This document shows positions 43,268 to 52,752 of a stretch of 64,000 bases of DNA, piece after piece. The stretch covers positions 868,001-932,000 of the forward strand of contig NZ_UGGU01000003.1 of the NCBI RefSeq assembly GCF_900450765.1, given 5' to 3'. Source of the stretch: Fusobacterium necrogenes (GTDB taxonomy: Bacteria; Fusobacteriota; Fusobacteriia; Fusobacteriales; Fusobacteriaceae). Under the pieces are notes generated by a model that was given only the letters and a program-made list of their open reading frames with translations, was not told where the DNA came from and did not search any database. The first letter of the stretch is position 1. Every line of letters starts with the position of its first letter. The position numbers and the translations under genes were made by a program.

Positions 43268-46200
43268 TTAAATTTTGCTCACATCAAATACATCTAATTT
43301 ATTTTCATCAATATGACTATCTTGCATTCTTAAAATTGCATTGATAGTATCTAATGAAGTAAGTACATCTACACCATACTCAATAGCTGTTCTTCTCATT
43401 TTAAATCCATCTCTTTGAGCGTCATTAGCTTTAGTAGGAGTATTGATTAATAAGTCAACCTCTCTATTTTTTAATACATCGTTGATATTAGGTGACTCTT
43501 CTCCTATTCTATTTACTAGAGTAGACTCAACACCATTTTCTGCTAGGAATTTTTGAGTTCCTTTAGTTGCAAATAGAGTAGAACCGTGTTTTACTAAGCT
43601 CTTAGCTATTGGTAAAAATTCCTCTTTATCTTTATCTCTAATAGTTACTAGGATTTTTCTATCTTGGATTAGGTGAACTCTCTTAGCTCCTAATAATCCT
43701 TTGAAGATTGCCTCATCTACATTGTTTCCTACGCCTAAAACCTCTCCTGTTGATCTCATTTCTGGTCCTAATGATACCTCAACACTTGATAATTTTTCAG
43801 TAGAGAATACTGGTACTTTTACAGCAACTACATTTGGTTTTTTGTAGATTCCTGTTCCATATCCTAAGTCTTTTAATTTCTCTCCTAGAGCAACTCTTGT
43901 AGCTATTTCAATAGCTGGTACTCCAGATACTTTAGAGATATATGGAACTGTTCTTGAAGATCTTGGGTTTACTTCAATTACATATAATTTATTTTGGTAA
44001 GCGATAAATTGGATATTCATCATACCTTTTACTTCAAGAGCTTTAGCCATTTTCTTAGTTATTTCTAATAACTCTTCCTCTGTTCCTTCATATAGATTTT
44101 GTTGAGGGTAGATAGTTATAGAGTCTCCAGAGTGAACTCCAGCTCTCTCTAAGTGTTCCATTACTCCAGGGATTAATACATCTTCTCCATCACAGATAGC
44201 ATCTACTTCTAATTCTATTCCGTTTAAGTATTTATCTATTAATACTGGGTTAGCAGAATCTCTTTCAAATGAAGCTTCTAAGTATTTTACTAAGTTATAC
44301 TCATCGTGACATATTTCCATTCCTTGTCCTCCAAGTACGTATGAAGGTCTTACAAGTACAGGATATCCTATCTCATTAGCTATCTCTATTCCGTGAGCTA
44401 CATCCCAAACACCTCTTCCTTTTGGTCTGTTGATGTTAAGCTCTTCCATCATCTCTTCAAATCTCTCTCTATCTTCAGCTTCGTCTATCTTATCAGCACT
44501 TGTTCCTATGATTTTTATTCCTCTATCACTTAAATCATTAGCAAGTTTTATAGCTGTTTGTCCTCCAAATTGAAGAATTACTCCCTCTGGCTTCTCTTTT
44601 TCTAGGATAGCCATAATATCCTCTGTTACTAATGGCTCAAAATATAATTTATCAGCAGTTGAGAAGTCAGTTGAAACTGTTTCTGGGTTGTTATTGATAA
44701 TTATACTTTCAATTCCTAATTTCTTTAAAGTTTTTACAGCGTGTACTGTACAGTAGTCAAACTCTATTCCTTGTCCTATTCTGATTGGTCCTGAACCTAT
44801 AACTACTACTTTTCTGTTGTTACTTACTACTACTTCATCAAATTGATCATAAGTAGAATAGAAGTAAGATGAGTCTGCAGCAAACTCTCCAGCACAAGTA
44901 TCAACCATTTTATAAGTAGGGATTATACTGTAAGCTTTTCTCTTTCTTTCGATATCTCTTTCAGAAATTCCCATTAAGCTAGCAATTCCTTTATCAGAGA
45001 ATCCTTTTTTCTTAAGATTTCTTAGATAGTGCTCATCTAAATCTTTGAATTTCATTTTCTTTAATAACTCTTCTTGTTTAACTATCCATTCGATTTTTTC
45101 CATAAAGAATTTATCTATACCAGTTAATTTTTGAAGCCTTTCTTTGATGTATCCTCTTCTTAGCATCTCAGCAACTACGAAAATTCTTTCATCATCTGGT
45201 TTTACAACAGCAGCTTTTAATTCCTCTATTGTCATCTTCTTAACAACTGGGTGCTCAAAGCTAAATCTTCCTATTTCTAGAGAACGTAATCCTTTTTGGA
45301 AAGCAGCTTCAAAGTTATTTCCAATAGCCATTACCTCTCCAGTAGCCATCATCTTAGTTCCAAGTTTTTTGTTTGCTTTTTTGAATTTATCAAATGGCCA
45401 TTTAGGGATTTTTACAACTATATAGTCAAGAGCTGGTTCAAAACAAGCAAATGTTTTTCCAGTTACTTCGTTTTTAACTTCGTCTAATAGGTATCCTAAT
45501 GATAATCTAGTAGCAACTCTAGCTATTGGATATCCTGTTGCTTTAGAAGCTAATGCAGACGATCTTGATACTCTTGGGTTAATCTCTATAATAGCATACT
45601 CAAATGATTTTGGGTGTAGAGCGAATTGAACGTTACATCCTCCTACTACTCCTATCTCATTTACTATTTTAAGAGCTGAAGTTCTTAACATTTGATACTC
45701 TCTATCTGATAGAGTTTGTGATGGAGCAACTACTATTGAGTCTCCCGTATGTATTCCAACTGGGTCAATATTTTCCATATTACATACTGTGATAGCATTT
45801 CCATTAGCATCTCTTATTACTTCATACTCTATCTCCTTCCATCCAAGGATTGATTTTTCAATTAGAACTTGTCCAACTCTCGATAGTGCTAAACCTTTTG
45901 AAAGAATATCTTCTAACTCTACATCATTGTTAGCAAATCCTCCACCTGTTCCTCCAAGTGTATAAGCTGGTCTTACAACTACTGGGTATCCTATTTCATT
46001 GGCTACTTTGAATCCCTCTTCTAAACTTTCAACAATTTTACTTTTAATGATAGGCTCTCCAATTTTTTCCATAGCCTCTCTGAATAACTCTCTGTCTTCT
46101 CCTCTTTTGATAGATTCGATAGGAGTTCCGATTACTTTTACACCATATTTATCTAGGATACCTTTCTCTGCTAACTCAACTGCCATATTAAGAGCTGTTT

Positions 46201-46474
46201 GTCCTCCCATTCCAGCAAGTATTGAGTCAGGTCTCTCTTTAGCTATTACTTTTTCTACGAACTCAACTGTGATTGGCTCGATATATATTCTATCAGCTAC
46301 AGCTTTATCTGTCATTATTGTTGCAGGGTTAGAGTTGATTAATACAACCTCTATTCCTTCTTTTTTTAATGTTTCACAAGCTTGTGTTCCAGAATAGTCA
46401 AATTCTGCTGCTTGTCCTATGATTATTGGTCCTGAACCTATAACAAGTGTTTTCTTTATAGATTTATCTAACAT
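43268..46474 (-). CDS. carB: Carbamoyl-phosphate synthase, large subunit
   Basis: A 1068-aa synthetase making carbamoyl phosphate from bicarbonate, ammonia from CarA, and two ATP. Two homologous ATP-grasp halves are visible: [19 protein letters not shown] at the start of the first half and [20 protein letters not shown] at the second, each with [14 protein letters not shown] or [14 protein letters not shown] metal-binding segments. The C-terminal MGS-like allosteric domain (about 935-1068) has [14 protein letters not shown] and binds UMP in homologs. It follows carA by 49 bp with an AGGAGG-like site. Confidence 0.98.
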   Translation of the reverse strand: MLDKSIKKTLVIGSGPIIIGQAAEFDYSGTQACETLKKEGIEVVLINSNPATIMTDKAVADRIYIEPITVEFVEKVIAKERPDSILAGMGGQTALNMAVELAEKGILDKYGVKVIGTPIESIKRGEDRELFREAMEKIGEPIIKSKIVESLEEGFKVANEIGYPVVVRPAYTLGGTGGGFANNDVELEDILSKGLALSRVGQVLIEKSILGWKEIEYEVIRDANGNAITVCNMENIDPVGIHTGDSIVVAPSQTLSDREYQMLRTSALKIVNEIGVVGGCNVQFALHPKSFEYAIIEINPRVSRSSALASKATGYPIARVATRLSLGYLLDEVKNEVTGKTFACFEPALDYIVVKIPKWPFDKFKKANKKLGTKMMATGEVMAIGNNFEAAFQKGLRSLEIGRFSFEHPVVKKMTIEELKAAVVKPDDERIFVVAEMLRRGYIKERLQKLTGIDKFFMEKIEWIVKQEELLKKMKFKDLDEHYLRNLKKKGFSDKGIASLMGISERDIERKRKAYSIIPTYKMVDTCAGEFAADSSYFYSTYDQFDEVVVSNNRKVVVIGSGPIRIGQGIEFDYCTVHAVKTLKKLGIESIIINNNPETVSTDFSTADKLYFEPLVTEDIMAILEKEKPEGVILQFGGQTAIKLANDLSDRGIKIIGTSADKIDEAEDRERFEEMMEELNINRPKGRGVWDVAHGIEIANEIGYPVLVRPSYVLGGQGMEICHDEYNLVKYLEASFERDSANPVLIDKYLNGIELEVDAICDGEDVLIPGVMEHLERAGVHSGDSITIYPQQNLYEGTEEELLEITKKMAKALEVKGMMNIQFIAYQNKLYVIEVNPRSSRTVPYISKVSGVPAIEIATRVALGEKLKDLGYGTGIYKKPNVVAVKVPVFSTEKLSSVEVSLGPEMRSTGEVLGVGNNVDEAIFKGLLGAKRVHLIQDRKILVTIRDKDKEEFLPIAKSLVKHGSTLFATKGTQKFLAENGVESTLVNRIGEESPNINDVLKNREVDLLINTPTKANDAQRDGFKMRRTAIEYGVDVLTSLDTINAILRMQDSHIDENKLDVFDVSKI

Positions 46475-46523
46475 TTATATCCTCCCGAAAATTTTCCTTT
46501 TTATACACAATAAATATTTAGAA

Positions 46524-47579
46524 TTATTTTCCTTCTATAACATCTAAGAAATCATCAAATAGATAGTCAGAGTCTGCTGGTCCTGGCCAAGCCTCTGGGT
46601 GATATTGTACACACATAATTCTTAAATCTTTACTTCTCATTCCTTCGATAGAGTTATCATTTAAGTTGATATGAGTTACTTCCATAGCCTCAGGTACTCT
46701 ATCCACTACATATCCGTGGTTTTGAGAAGTTATAAAAATTTTATTTTTTATTAAGTCTTTAACTGGGTGATTACATCCTCTATGTCCATATTTTAATTTA
46801 GTAGTAGTTCCACCTAATGCCCAAGATAATAATTGGTGTCCTAAACAGATAGCAACTATTGGAAGTTTTCCTACCATTTTCTTAATCTCTTCAATTACAC
46901 CAGTTAAATCAGCTGGGTCTCCAGGTCCATTAGATAGGAATAATCCATCTAAATCATATTTCATTATCTCTTCAGCTGCTGTATTCCAAGGGAAAACCAC
47001 TAAGTGACAACCTCTTTTTGAGAAACTTCTTAGGATATTTCTTTTTATTCCAAAGTCCATTACTCCTATTCTTTTTCCCTCTCCAGGAATCTCATATATC
47101 TCTTTTGTACTTACTTGGCTTACAGCATCTTTATTGCTATATGCATTGAAACGCTCCCATATCTCTTTCTCAGTTAAGTCTTCAGCAGTGATTATAGCTC
47201 TCATTGCTCCCTCTTCTCTGATTATTTTTGTAAGTTGTCTTGTATCTACACCTTTAAATGCTACTACACTGTTTTGCCTTAAAAATCCATCTAATGTCAT
47301 TTCACATCTGAAGTTATTAGGAAGTTTAGCATCTTCTTTAATTACAAACCCTTTTAAATGGATTTTACTAGACTCCATATCCTCTAAGTTGATTCCATAG
47401 TTTCCTATCATTGGGTATGTCATTACTACAATTTGCCCACAGTATGATGGGTCAGTTAAAAGTTCTTGATAACCAGTCATTCCTGTATTGAATACTAATT
47501 CTCCAGTACACTCTCCTAACTCACCAAAAATTTTTCCTTCAAAACTCATACCATTTTCAAGAATAAGTTTTCCTCTCAC
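46524..47579 (-). CDS. carA: Carbamoyl-phosphate synthase, small (glutaminase) subunit
   Basis: A 351-aa class I glutamine amidotransferase delivering ammonia to CarB. The catalytic Cys lies in AICLGHQLLSWALGG, with the His/Glu pair in YHPEAWPGP near the C-terminus. The N-terminal CPSase domain starts LILENGMSFEGKIFG. The start is a GTG at 47579 with AGGAGG five bases upstream. It is preceded by a leader-peptide attenuator, described separately, which probably couples expression to pyrimidine supply. Confidence 0.97.
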   Translation of the reverse strand: MRGKLILENGMSFEGKIFGELGECTGELVFNTGMTGYQELLTDPSYCGQIVVMTYPMIGNYGINLEDMESSKIHLKGFVIKEDAKLPNNFRCEMTLDGFLRQNSVVAFKGVDTRQLTKIIREEGAMRAIITAEDLTEKEIWERFNAYSNKDAVSQVSTKEIYEIPGEGKRIGVMDFGIKRNILRSFSKRGCHLVVFPWNTAAEEIMKYDLDGLFLSNGPGDPADLTGVIEEIKKMVGKLPIVAICLGHQLLSWALGGTTTKLKYGHRGCNHPVKDLIKNKIFITSQNHGYVVDRVPEAMEVTHINLNDNSIEGMRSKDLRIMCVQYHPEAWPGPADSDYLFDDFLDVIEGK

Positions 47580-47618
47580 TTTAACCTCCTATAAATCCTA
47601 ATACTAAAATTTTTTCCC

Positions 47619-47653
47619 AAAAAAAATGATATAACTAAAAAGTCATATCATTT
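47619..47653 (-). terminator. Attenuator terminator in the carA leader
   Basis: On the minus strand AAATGATATGACT pairs with AGTTATATCATTT (13 bp, one G-U) around a TTTT loop and runs into a T8 tract. It stands between the promoter and carA, so transcription must pass it. The leader ORF stop codon (47635-47637) straddles the loop and 3' arm, so a ribosome finishing the leader would block hairpin formation. Confidence 0.85.
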
Positions 47654-47769
47654 CTAAAATAAAAATTAATAAATTTCAAAATAAGTTTATCTTTAAAAGA
47701 AAAATCGAATAAATTGTCAATAAGAAAAATTTTAAATTCTAAAATATGCCCAATCAACATCTTTCTCAT
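47635..47769 (-). CDS. carA leader peptide (44 codons), candidate pyrimidine attenuation peptide
   Basis: An ORF of 44 codons starting MRKMLIGHILEFKIF and ending RNDMTF. The ATG has GGAGGGAG three to five bases upstream, a stronger site than those of many genes here. It is rich in Phe, Ile and Leu encoded by U-rich codons (TTT, ATT, TTA). Its TAG stop lies inside the attenuator hairpin. Other short in-frame starts exist just upstream (10-16 codons) but end before the hairpin. The design matches E. coli pyrBI, where UTP-dependent polymerase pausing in U-rich leader DNA sets how closely the ribosome follows. Function is inferred from architecture, not homology. Confidence 0.75.
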   Translation of the reverse strand: MRKMLIGHILEFKIFLIDNLFDFSFKDKLILKFINFYFRNDMTF

Positions 47770-47813
47770 TTTCTCCCTCCATTTTTCCTCTTTCTCATTT
47801 TTTACTGAAAATA

Positions 47814-47842
47814 ATTATAACTTTTTTTTTATATTATGTCAA
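47814..47842 (-). promoter_or_regulatory. Consensus sigma-70 promoter of the carAB leader
   Basis: Perfect TTGACA (47837-47842) and TATAAT (47814-47819) with a 17-bp spacer on the minus strand. Predicted start near 47806, about 37 nt before the leader ATG and about 230 nt before carA. Confidence 0.85.
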
Positions 47843-47951
47843 TATTTTTTTAAATTACTTAATCTTTTTAAAAAATATACTCAAATTAAATATTATAATA
47901 TAAAATTTTTACTCTATTATTTATAAAATAATAGCTTTTTTAGAACCTCAC

Positions 47952-47980
47952 TTGACGAATTCTATTTTTTGTGCTAATAA
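47952..47980 (+). promoter_or_regulatory. Promoter of the GrdX-like/EAL-like pair
   Basis: TTGACG (47952-47957), 17-bp spacer, TAATAA (47975-47980), with the start codon at 48000 and AGGAGGTGA between. The leader would be very short. Confidence 0.55.
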
Positions 47981-47999
47981 AATAACAGGAGGTGATTTC

Positions 48000-48401
48000 A
48001 TGGAGTATACTATAATTACAAATAATAGTAAAGTTTATAACTTCTATAAAGAAACAAATGAAGTTTTATTTTATCAAAAAAAGGATCTAATAGATCTTCT
48101 TGAAATTATTAAAGAAAAAATATATAAAGGTCATATTTTATTATCTGACCCTATTTTGAGTACATTAGATAATTTAGATAATCCCTATAAATCAGTTGCT
48201 ATCTCTAAAGCAGATTTTTTAGGTAAAATTTTTATAAATGATGATTCTCAAAAAAATATGATAGATTCAACTATTAAAATTGCTAAAAAACTACCTTTTA
48301 GAAAAATTATTTTAGATATTGAAGAATGTGAATTAGAAAAATATAGATTTATAGATTTAAATATTCTTACTGAATTTATAAAACGACTTGATAATTTTTA
48401 A
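48000..48401 (+). CDS. GrdX-like protein
   Basis: A 133-aa soluble protein. Start chosen at 48000 because AGGAGGTGA precedes it. The pattern EYTIITNNSKVYNFY near the N-terminus and KGHILLSDPI...NPYKSVAIS in the middle resembles the GrdX family, small proteins encoded with glycine/betaine reductase operons in amino-acid-fermenting anaerobes. The TNN and GH-LL-P/PYKS positions are the recognisable core. No reductase genes are in this window, so it is a stand-alone copy. It is 11 bp upstream of the EAL-like gene. Confidence 0.65.
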   Translation: MEYTIITNNSKVYNFYKETNEVLFYQKKDLIDLLEIIKEKIYKGHILLSDPILSTLDNLDNPYKSVAISKADFLGKIFINDDSQKNMIDSTIKIAKKLPFRKIILDIEECELEKYRFIDLNILTEFIKRLDNF

Positions 48402-48412
48402 GTAGGTGGCTT

Positions 48413-49048
48413 ATGAAAGAAAAATATTTTGAGAGAATAATTAATAATCTCCAATTTAACTTTATTCCTATTTATTCATTAAAAGATAATAATATACTAG
48501 GATATAAAATTATAAAAGATTTTTCCAAACTAGGCTTTAATGACAAAGATTATATGTATCAATTAGCATATGAAGTAGGCATTTTTAAAGAGTTTACTTT
48601 AGAAATATTAAAAAAATCTTTCGAAAACATCTTATTTCATAGTCTTTCTTCAAATTTTTTATTTTATACCTTAAGATTAAATTTAATCGATGATATAAAA
48701 GAATTTTTAGAATTACTTGATAGAACTATCACTTTTTCAAACTTATGTAAAAATAAGATTATTTTCGATATCCAAGGGATTAATGATTGGAAAGAATTTT
48801 ACAAAAAATACTCAAGTTATTTTAAATATAATATAATTTTAAAAGAGGGAAAAACTTCAACACTTAATATTAATAACGTCATCCATTCTAAAGCTATTTT
48901 TGTTGAACCTAGAACTCTTGATACATTAATATATTTAAAAGCATGTTCTAATTTTGATACACCTTTTATCTTTAATTTGAAGAAAGAAAAAGAGCCTTTA
49001 CTTTCTCAAATAAAAGCTCTTGGTATTGACTACTACTACAACTACTAA
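48413..49048 (+). CDS. Degenerate EAL-domain-like protein
   Basis: A 211-aa protein with a faint EAL (cyclic-di-GMP phosphodiesterase) pattern: FIPIYSLKDNNILGYKIIKD aligns with the usual QPIxDLxTGxIxGYEALxR, followed by a helical region and KNKIIFDIQGIND where EAL proteins have an ILEITE-type strand. The EAL triad is absent (YKIIK), as are other metal ligands, so it would be inactive as a phosphodiesterase. It could be a ligand-binding or scaffold derivative. Paired with the GrdX-like gene. Its stop codon sits in the loop of a terminator shared with the convergent MATE gene. Confidence 0.5.
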   Translation: MKEKYFERIINNLQFNFIPIYSLKDNNILGYKIIKDFSKLGFNDKDYMYQLAYEVGIFKEFTLEILKKSFENILFHSLSSNFLFYTLRLNLIDDIKEFLELLDRTITFSNLCKNKIIFDIQGINDWKEFYKKYSSYFKYNIILKEGKTSTLNINNVIHSKAIFVEPRTLDTLIYLKACSNFDTPFIFNLKKEKEPLLSQIKALGIDYYYNY

Positions 49049-49063
49049 GTTGTAGTTTTTTTT
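49036..49063 (+). terminator. Terminator overlapping both stop codons of a convergent pair
   Basis: CTACAACT (49036-49043), loop ACTA, AGTTGTAG (49048-49055), then T8. The plus-strand stop (49046-49048) and the minus-strand MATE stop (49045-49047) both lie in the loop region. Confidence 0.8.
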
Positions 49064-50391
49064 GTTCTATAATATTTTTTCCACTTTCTTTCAAATACAA
49101 AAACTATAATTATTGCCTCTATACTCCATTGGAGAGCAGTCACTTTCCAAAATGTAGTCACTGGATATCTTTGAAGATAGAGAAAATAGTATATAAGTGG
49201 TAACCTTATTACCCAGTTAGTAAATAATACTACTTTAAATGGTGTCTTAGTATCTCCCATTCCTTTCATAGCCCCTTCAATAACCATAGCTATTGCCATA
49301 GGTACTTGCTCTATTGCTGCTAATGTCAGACACATAGCCCCCAATGTTATTACTTCTTTTTCACTCTCTTTTATAAATAGTGAAATTAACTCATTTGGAA
49401 ATAGGAAAAATATAATAGCTGTAAATCCCATTGTTATTATAGAGAGAGTTACTGTGTAATAGATATATTTCTTTGCCTTTTCAAAATTTCTCTCTCCCAC
49501 TGAGTGTCCAGCTAGTGTAGTAAGAGCCACAGCAAATCCCCAACCTGGCATAAAACTTATACTCTCAATAGTTATCGTAATCTGGTTTGCTGCAAAGGCA
49601 AGACTTCCCAATCCCATTATTATAGATACATTGATAAGTCTATTTATACTGAAAGCTCCCTCTTGGCAAGCTGATGGGATAGCTAAATAAACTAGCTCCT
49701 TAAAATCTTTCATTACAATTTTTCTATTTAGCTGTATCTTAAAAGGCAATCTCTTCAGTTGTGAAAAAGAGAAGATAAAGGCACAAACTATACCAGTTAC
49801 TGTGGCAATAGCAGCTCCCTTTACTCCTAGTTCTGGAGCTCCAAATTTACCAAAGATAAGAATATAATCTAGTGACACATTGACAATATTCATAATAGCA
49901 GCTCCATAGAGTGGAGTTCTAGTATTTTTACACCCTCTATATATTCCGTTAAAAATATTAGTGAGCATATTAAAGATTATTCCAAAGGAACAAACCTTTA
50001 GATACACCTTTCCTAATCTGATAACATCATCACTAGCCCCTGCTATTTTTAAGATATTTTCAGCAAATATAAAATATATAGCATTTAAAACTACACCTAG
50101 AAAAATCCCTATCTTTATAGCAATATTTGATACCTCGCTAGCCTTATCTATATTTTTTGCTCCTAAAGAACGAGATACGATAGATGTAACGGAGATAGAA
50201 ACTCCCATAGCCACCAATATATTAAAAAAAGTATATATTACTTCTGAACTAAGCCCTACTGCAGAAACTCCAAGTTGCCCACTGTGTCTTCCCACCATTA
50301 TAGTGTCAAATACCCATATCATCATATAGAGTATCATCTCTCCCACAGCAGGTAGAGCCAATTTTAAAATCTCTCCAATAGTTTTTTTCAT
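49045..50391 (-). CDS. MATE family efflux transporter
   Basis: A 448-aa, 12-helix transporter, a distinct paralog of the one at 31-32 kb. Signatures: LALPAVGEMILYMMIWVFDTIMVGRHSGQLG in the first half (quoted in part: VFDTIMVGRHSG) and IPSACQEGAFSINRLINVSI in the second. It starts 4 bp after hflX, so it is probably cotranscribed with the cysteine-rich protein and HflX genes. The substrate is unknown. Confidence 0.92.
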   Translation of the reverse strand: MKKTIGEILKLALPAVGEMILYMMIWVFDTIMVGRHSGQLGVSAVGLSSEVIYTFFNILVAMGVSISVTSIVSRSLGAKNIDKASEVSNIAIKIGIFLGVVLNAIYFIFAENILKIAGASDDVIRLGKVYLKVCSFGIIFNMLTNIFNGIYRGCKNTRTPLYGAAIMNIVNVSLDYILIFGKFGAPELGVKGAAIATVTGIVCAFIFSFSQLKRLPFKIQLNRKIVMKDFKELVYLAIPSACQEGAFSINRLINVSIIMGLGSLAFAANQITITIESISFMPGWGFAVALTTLAGHSVGERNFEKAKKYIYYTVTLSIITMGFTAIIFFLFPNELISLFIKESEKEVITLGAMCLTLAAIEQVPMAIAMVIEGAMKGMGDTKTPFKVVLFTNWVIRLPLIYYFLYLQRYPVTTFWKVTALQWSIEAIIIVFVFERKWKKYYRTKKTTT

Positions 50392-50395
50392 ACTA

Positions 50396-52186
50396 TCATT
50401 CCCCTATTAAATATTTTTTACATTTATTGTATACCTCATTATTTACTACTGCAGATATTTTTAATCCTTCTCCCTCATACTCTTCACTTTGAATTATAGC
50501 ATTTCTGTGTAGATAAGCTCCCATAGATGAGTCACTATAAGGGATTAGATATGTACATACTCTTGTTGTTTGAGGTAGAGATTCCACCATCATCTCTAAG
50601 AATCCATCTATATTCATTTGAGATTTTGCACTTATCTCAATAGTTTTATAAGCTGGGAACTTCTCTTTTATAGTATTAAGTTGCTCTTCCGTAGCTTTGT
50701 CACACTTATTTAAAGCTAAAAACATCGGCTTATCCATAGCGTCTAACTCTGTCAATACCTTTTCAACAGCTATTATCTGTTCAATAGCAGTATCACTAGA
50801 GGCATCTACTACATGGATAATCAAATCTGAAAAACTTACCTCCTCTAAAGTAGACTTAAAAGCCTCTACTAAATCATGTGGGAGTTTTCTTACAAATCCT
50901 ACTGTATCTGTAAGAGAAACCACTCTCTTATCTGGTAAAGTTATAGCTCTAGTTGTAATATCTAAAGTGGCAAATAGCATATTTTCAGCAAAAACAGCCT
51001 CTTTTTTAGAAGTATTATCTGCTGGGAACATATCTACTAAAAGGTTTCTCAAAGTTGATTTTCCTACGTTTGTATACCCTACTAAAGATATTTTAGGAAT
51101 ACCAGATTCCTCTCTCTTCTCCCTTTGAGTAACTCTAGTTTTTCTTATCTTTTCTAACTCTTGCTTCAAGTCATAGATAGTTTCTCTTATTCTTCTTTTA
51201 TCTATCTCAAGTTTTTTCTCTCCAGGTCCTTTGGTTCCTACTCCTCCTCCTGTTCTTGACATTGTGCTTCCAAGTCCAAGAAGTCTAGTACTTCTATATT
51301 TTAATTGTGCTAACTCTACTTGAATTTTTGCCTCTCTAGTTCTAGCTCTTCTAGCAAATATCTCCAATATAAGAGTAGTTCTATCAATGACTTTACAACT
51401 TGTTATCATCTCAAGATTTTTTACCTGCATACCTGTTAACTCTTCATCAAAAATTATCAGATTTGCTCTTTTTAATTGTTTGTATACTGCCAACTCTTGA
51501 GCCTTTCCTGTACCTATAAAAAAACATGAATCCACTCTATTTTTCTTTTGCATAAATGTCCCTACTACTTGAACATTACAAGCTCTAGCTAACTCTGCTA
51601 ACTCATCTAAACTCTCCTGTGTATCTATTCCCACAAGAACAGCATACTCAGTATCATTCTCCACTATATCTCTCTTTCTCAAAAGAGACTCTATCTCATC
51701 AAATTTATTTATCATAGGATAGTTTACTGCTTCTTCTATACTAAGTGGTCCTACTACCTCATGTGTTAACTCATTATTCTCTACATTACAAAATCCTAAA
51801 GTTACTCCTGTAATTTTGTCTTCAGTTATTCCTATTGCTGCTATACAATCTAGTTTTAATTTTATAAGTGCAGATATATCTATGTTAGATAGATTTGAAC
51901 TTCCACTAGGGTGTGTATGTATAACTCTCACTCCAGAAAGTCTTTTCTCCTGTATATCCATAATAGGAAGCTGTACACTACTACTATCTCCTATTGAAAT
52001 CTCTGTAACATTTCCTCTTCTATCTATTGCTATATTTATCTCTCTATTTATTTTGTTACTTATTTGAGCTATGATCATAAGCATCTCTGGCTCAATAAGT
52101 TTATTTTTTTCTACATTTATCTCATAGAGAGAATCCAATTCTTTAAGTATATAATCCTTTATTCCCTCTGTATTCCCTCTTATCAT
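50396..52186 (-). CDS. hflX: GTPase HflX with an N-terminal JAMM-like domain
   Basis: About 597 aa; start taken at 52186, where GGAG precedes the ATG (a longer frame begins at 52246). The C-terminal two thirds is HflX, a ribosome-splitting GTPase: glycine-rich GGGVGTKGPGEKKLEIDKRR, G1 GYTNVGKST, G3 DTVGF, G4 NKCD, G5 ISAKS. The first ~190 residues are extra relative to proteobacterial HflX and contain HTHPSGSSNLSNID (His90, His92, Ser100, Asp103), which fits the JAMM metalloprotease motif H-x-H-x7-S-x2-D. Similar N-terminal extensions occur in clostridial HflX. Whether it binds metal is unknown. Confidence 0.9.
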   Translation of the reverse strand: MIRGNTEGIKDYILKELDSLYEINVEKNKLIEPEMLMIIAQISNKINREINIAIDRRGNVTEISIGDSSSVQLPIMDIQEKRLSGVRVIHTHPSGSSNLSNIDISALIKLKLDCIAAIGITEDKITGVTLGFCNVENNELTHEVVGPLSIEEAVNYPMINKFDEIESLLRKRDIVENDTEYAVLVGIDTQESLDELAELARACNVQVVGTFMQKKNRVDSCFFIGTGKAQELAVYKQLKRANLIIFDEELTGMQVKNLEMITSCKVIDRTTLILEIFARRARTREAKIQVELAQLKYRSTRLLGLGSTMSRTGGGVGTKGPGEKKLEIDKRRIRETIYDLKQELEKIRKTRVTQREKREESGIPKISLVGYTNVGKSTLRNLLVDMFPADNTSKKEAVFAENMLFATLDITTRAITLPDKRVVSLTDTVGFVRKLPHDLVEAFKSTLEEVSFSDLIIHVVDASSDTAIEQIIAVEKVLTELDAMDKPMFLALNKCDKATEEQLNTIKEKFPAYKTIEISAKSQMNIDGFLEMMVESLPQTTRVCTYLIPYSDSSMGAYLHRNAIIQSEEYEGEGLKISAVVNNEVYNKCKKYLIGE

Positions 52187-52263
52187 AATATCAACTCCAT
52201 CTTCTATCTTTCTCCATATTATAACATAAACTCTAAATAAATCCACATTTTAATATTTTATTC

Positions 52264-52533
52264 TCAAGAAGAGTGATTTTCTCTTATTATCTTAATTATA
52301 TCTTTAATTTTTTTCTGAACATAATCATAGCCTATATCTTTCAAATGTGGTATTGTACAATTTGAACAATCTTTTATACCTTCAGATGTATATCTAAAGT
52401 TTCCACCACATTTATCATCCAACATATATAATGGGCAGTAACAAAACATACAATTAAAGTCTTCTAAATTGTCAACTTTATGACATGGGAAATACTTGCA
52501 ATCTTTATTACACATAAATTTATAACTATTCAT
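52264..52533 (-). CDS. Cysteine-rich small domain protein
   Basis: An 89-aa protein with ten cysteines and a CxxxCxxxPC, CxxCxCPLY, CGG, DCSNC pattern, matching the Cys-rich small domain family (NKDCKYFPCHK...FNCMFCYCPLY). It is probably a metal or iron-sulfur binding protein. Function is unknown; relatives in clostridia sometimes lie near cobalamin genes. The gene is 78 bp upstream of the chosen hflX start and likely cotranscribed. Confidence 0.8.
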   Translation of the reverse strand: MNSYKFMCNKDCKYFPCHKVDNLEDFNCMFCYCPLYMLDDKCGGNFRYTSEGIKDCSNCTIPHLKDIGYDYVQKKIKDIIKIIRENHSS

Positions 52534-52646
52534 AATTTATCTCCTTGTTTTATAAAATTAAATTTAGTATTATATCTCAATGTATATTTATATACTTTTA
52601 TAATTTACTTTAAATTAAAACTAAATAAATTATCTATATATAAAAA

Positions 52647-52708
52647 AAGAAAATTTTATTATAGCAAGCATTGTTCTAAGTACTAGCAATTGAAAATAAA
52701 ACTTTCTT
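52647..52708 (-). terminator. Terminator of the pyr operon with a conserved loop
   Basis: Arms AAGAAAATTTTATT (52647-52660) and AATAAAACTTTCTT (52695-52708) enclose a 34-nt loop, followed by a T run on the minus strand, 45 bp after the pyrE stop. The loop contains AGCATTG...ACTAGCAATTG, matching the loop of the hairpin at 23.67-23.74 kb. Confidence 0.75.
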
Positions 52709-52752
52709 CCCACATAAATTATTTAATTTTTTATACAATAATTCTTAATATC

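Noticed and set aside
47635-47926. Reading the carA leader hairpin as an ordinary terminator of an upstream minus-strand gene
   Set aside because: No minus-strand gene lies upstream; the next gene there is on the plus strand, and a consensus promoter sits between. The hairpin must therefore act in the carA leader.
51880-51905. Possible tRNA T-arm-like GATTTGAAC
   Set aside because: It lies inside the hflX coding region and no acceptor or anticodon stems surround it.
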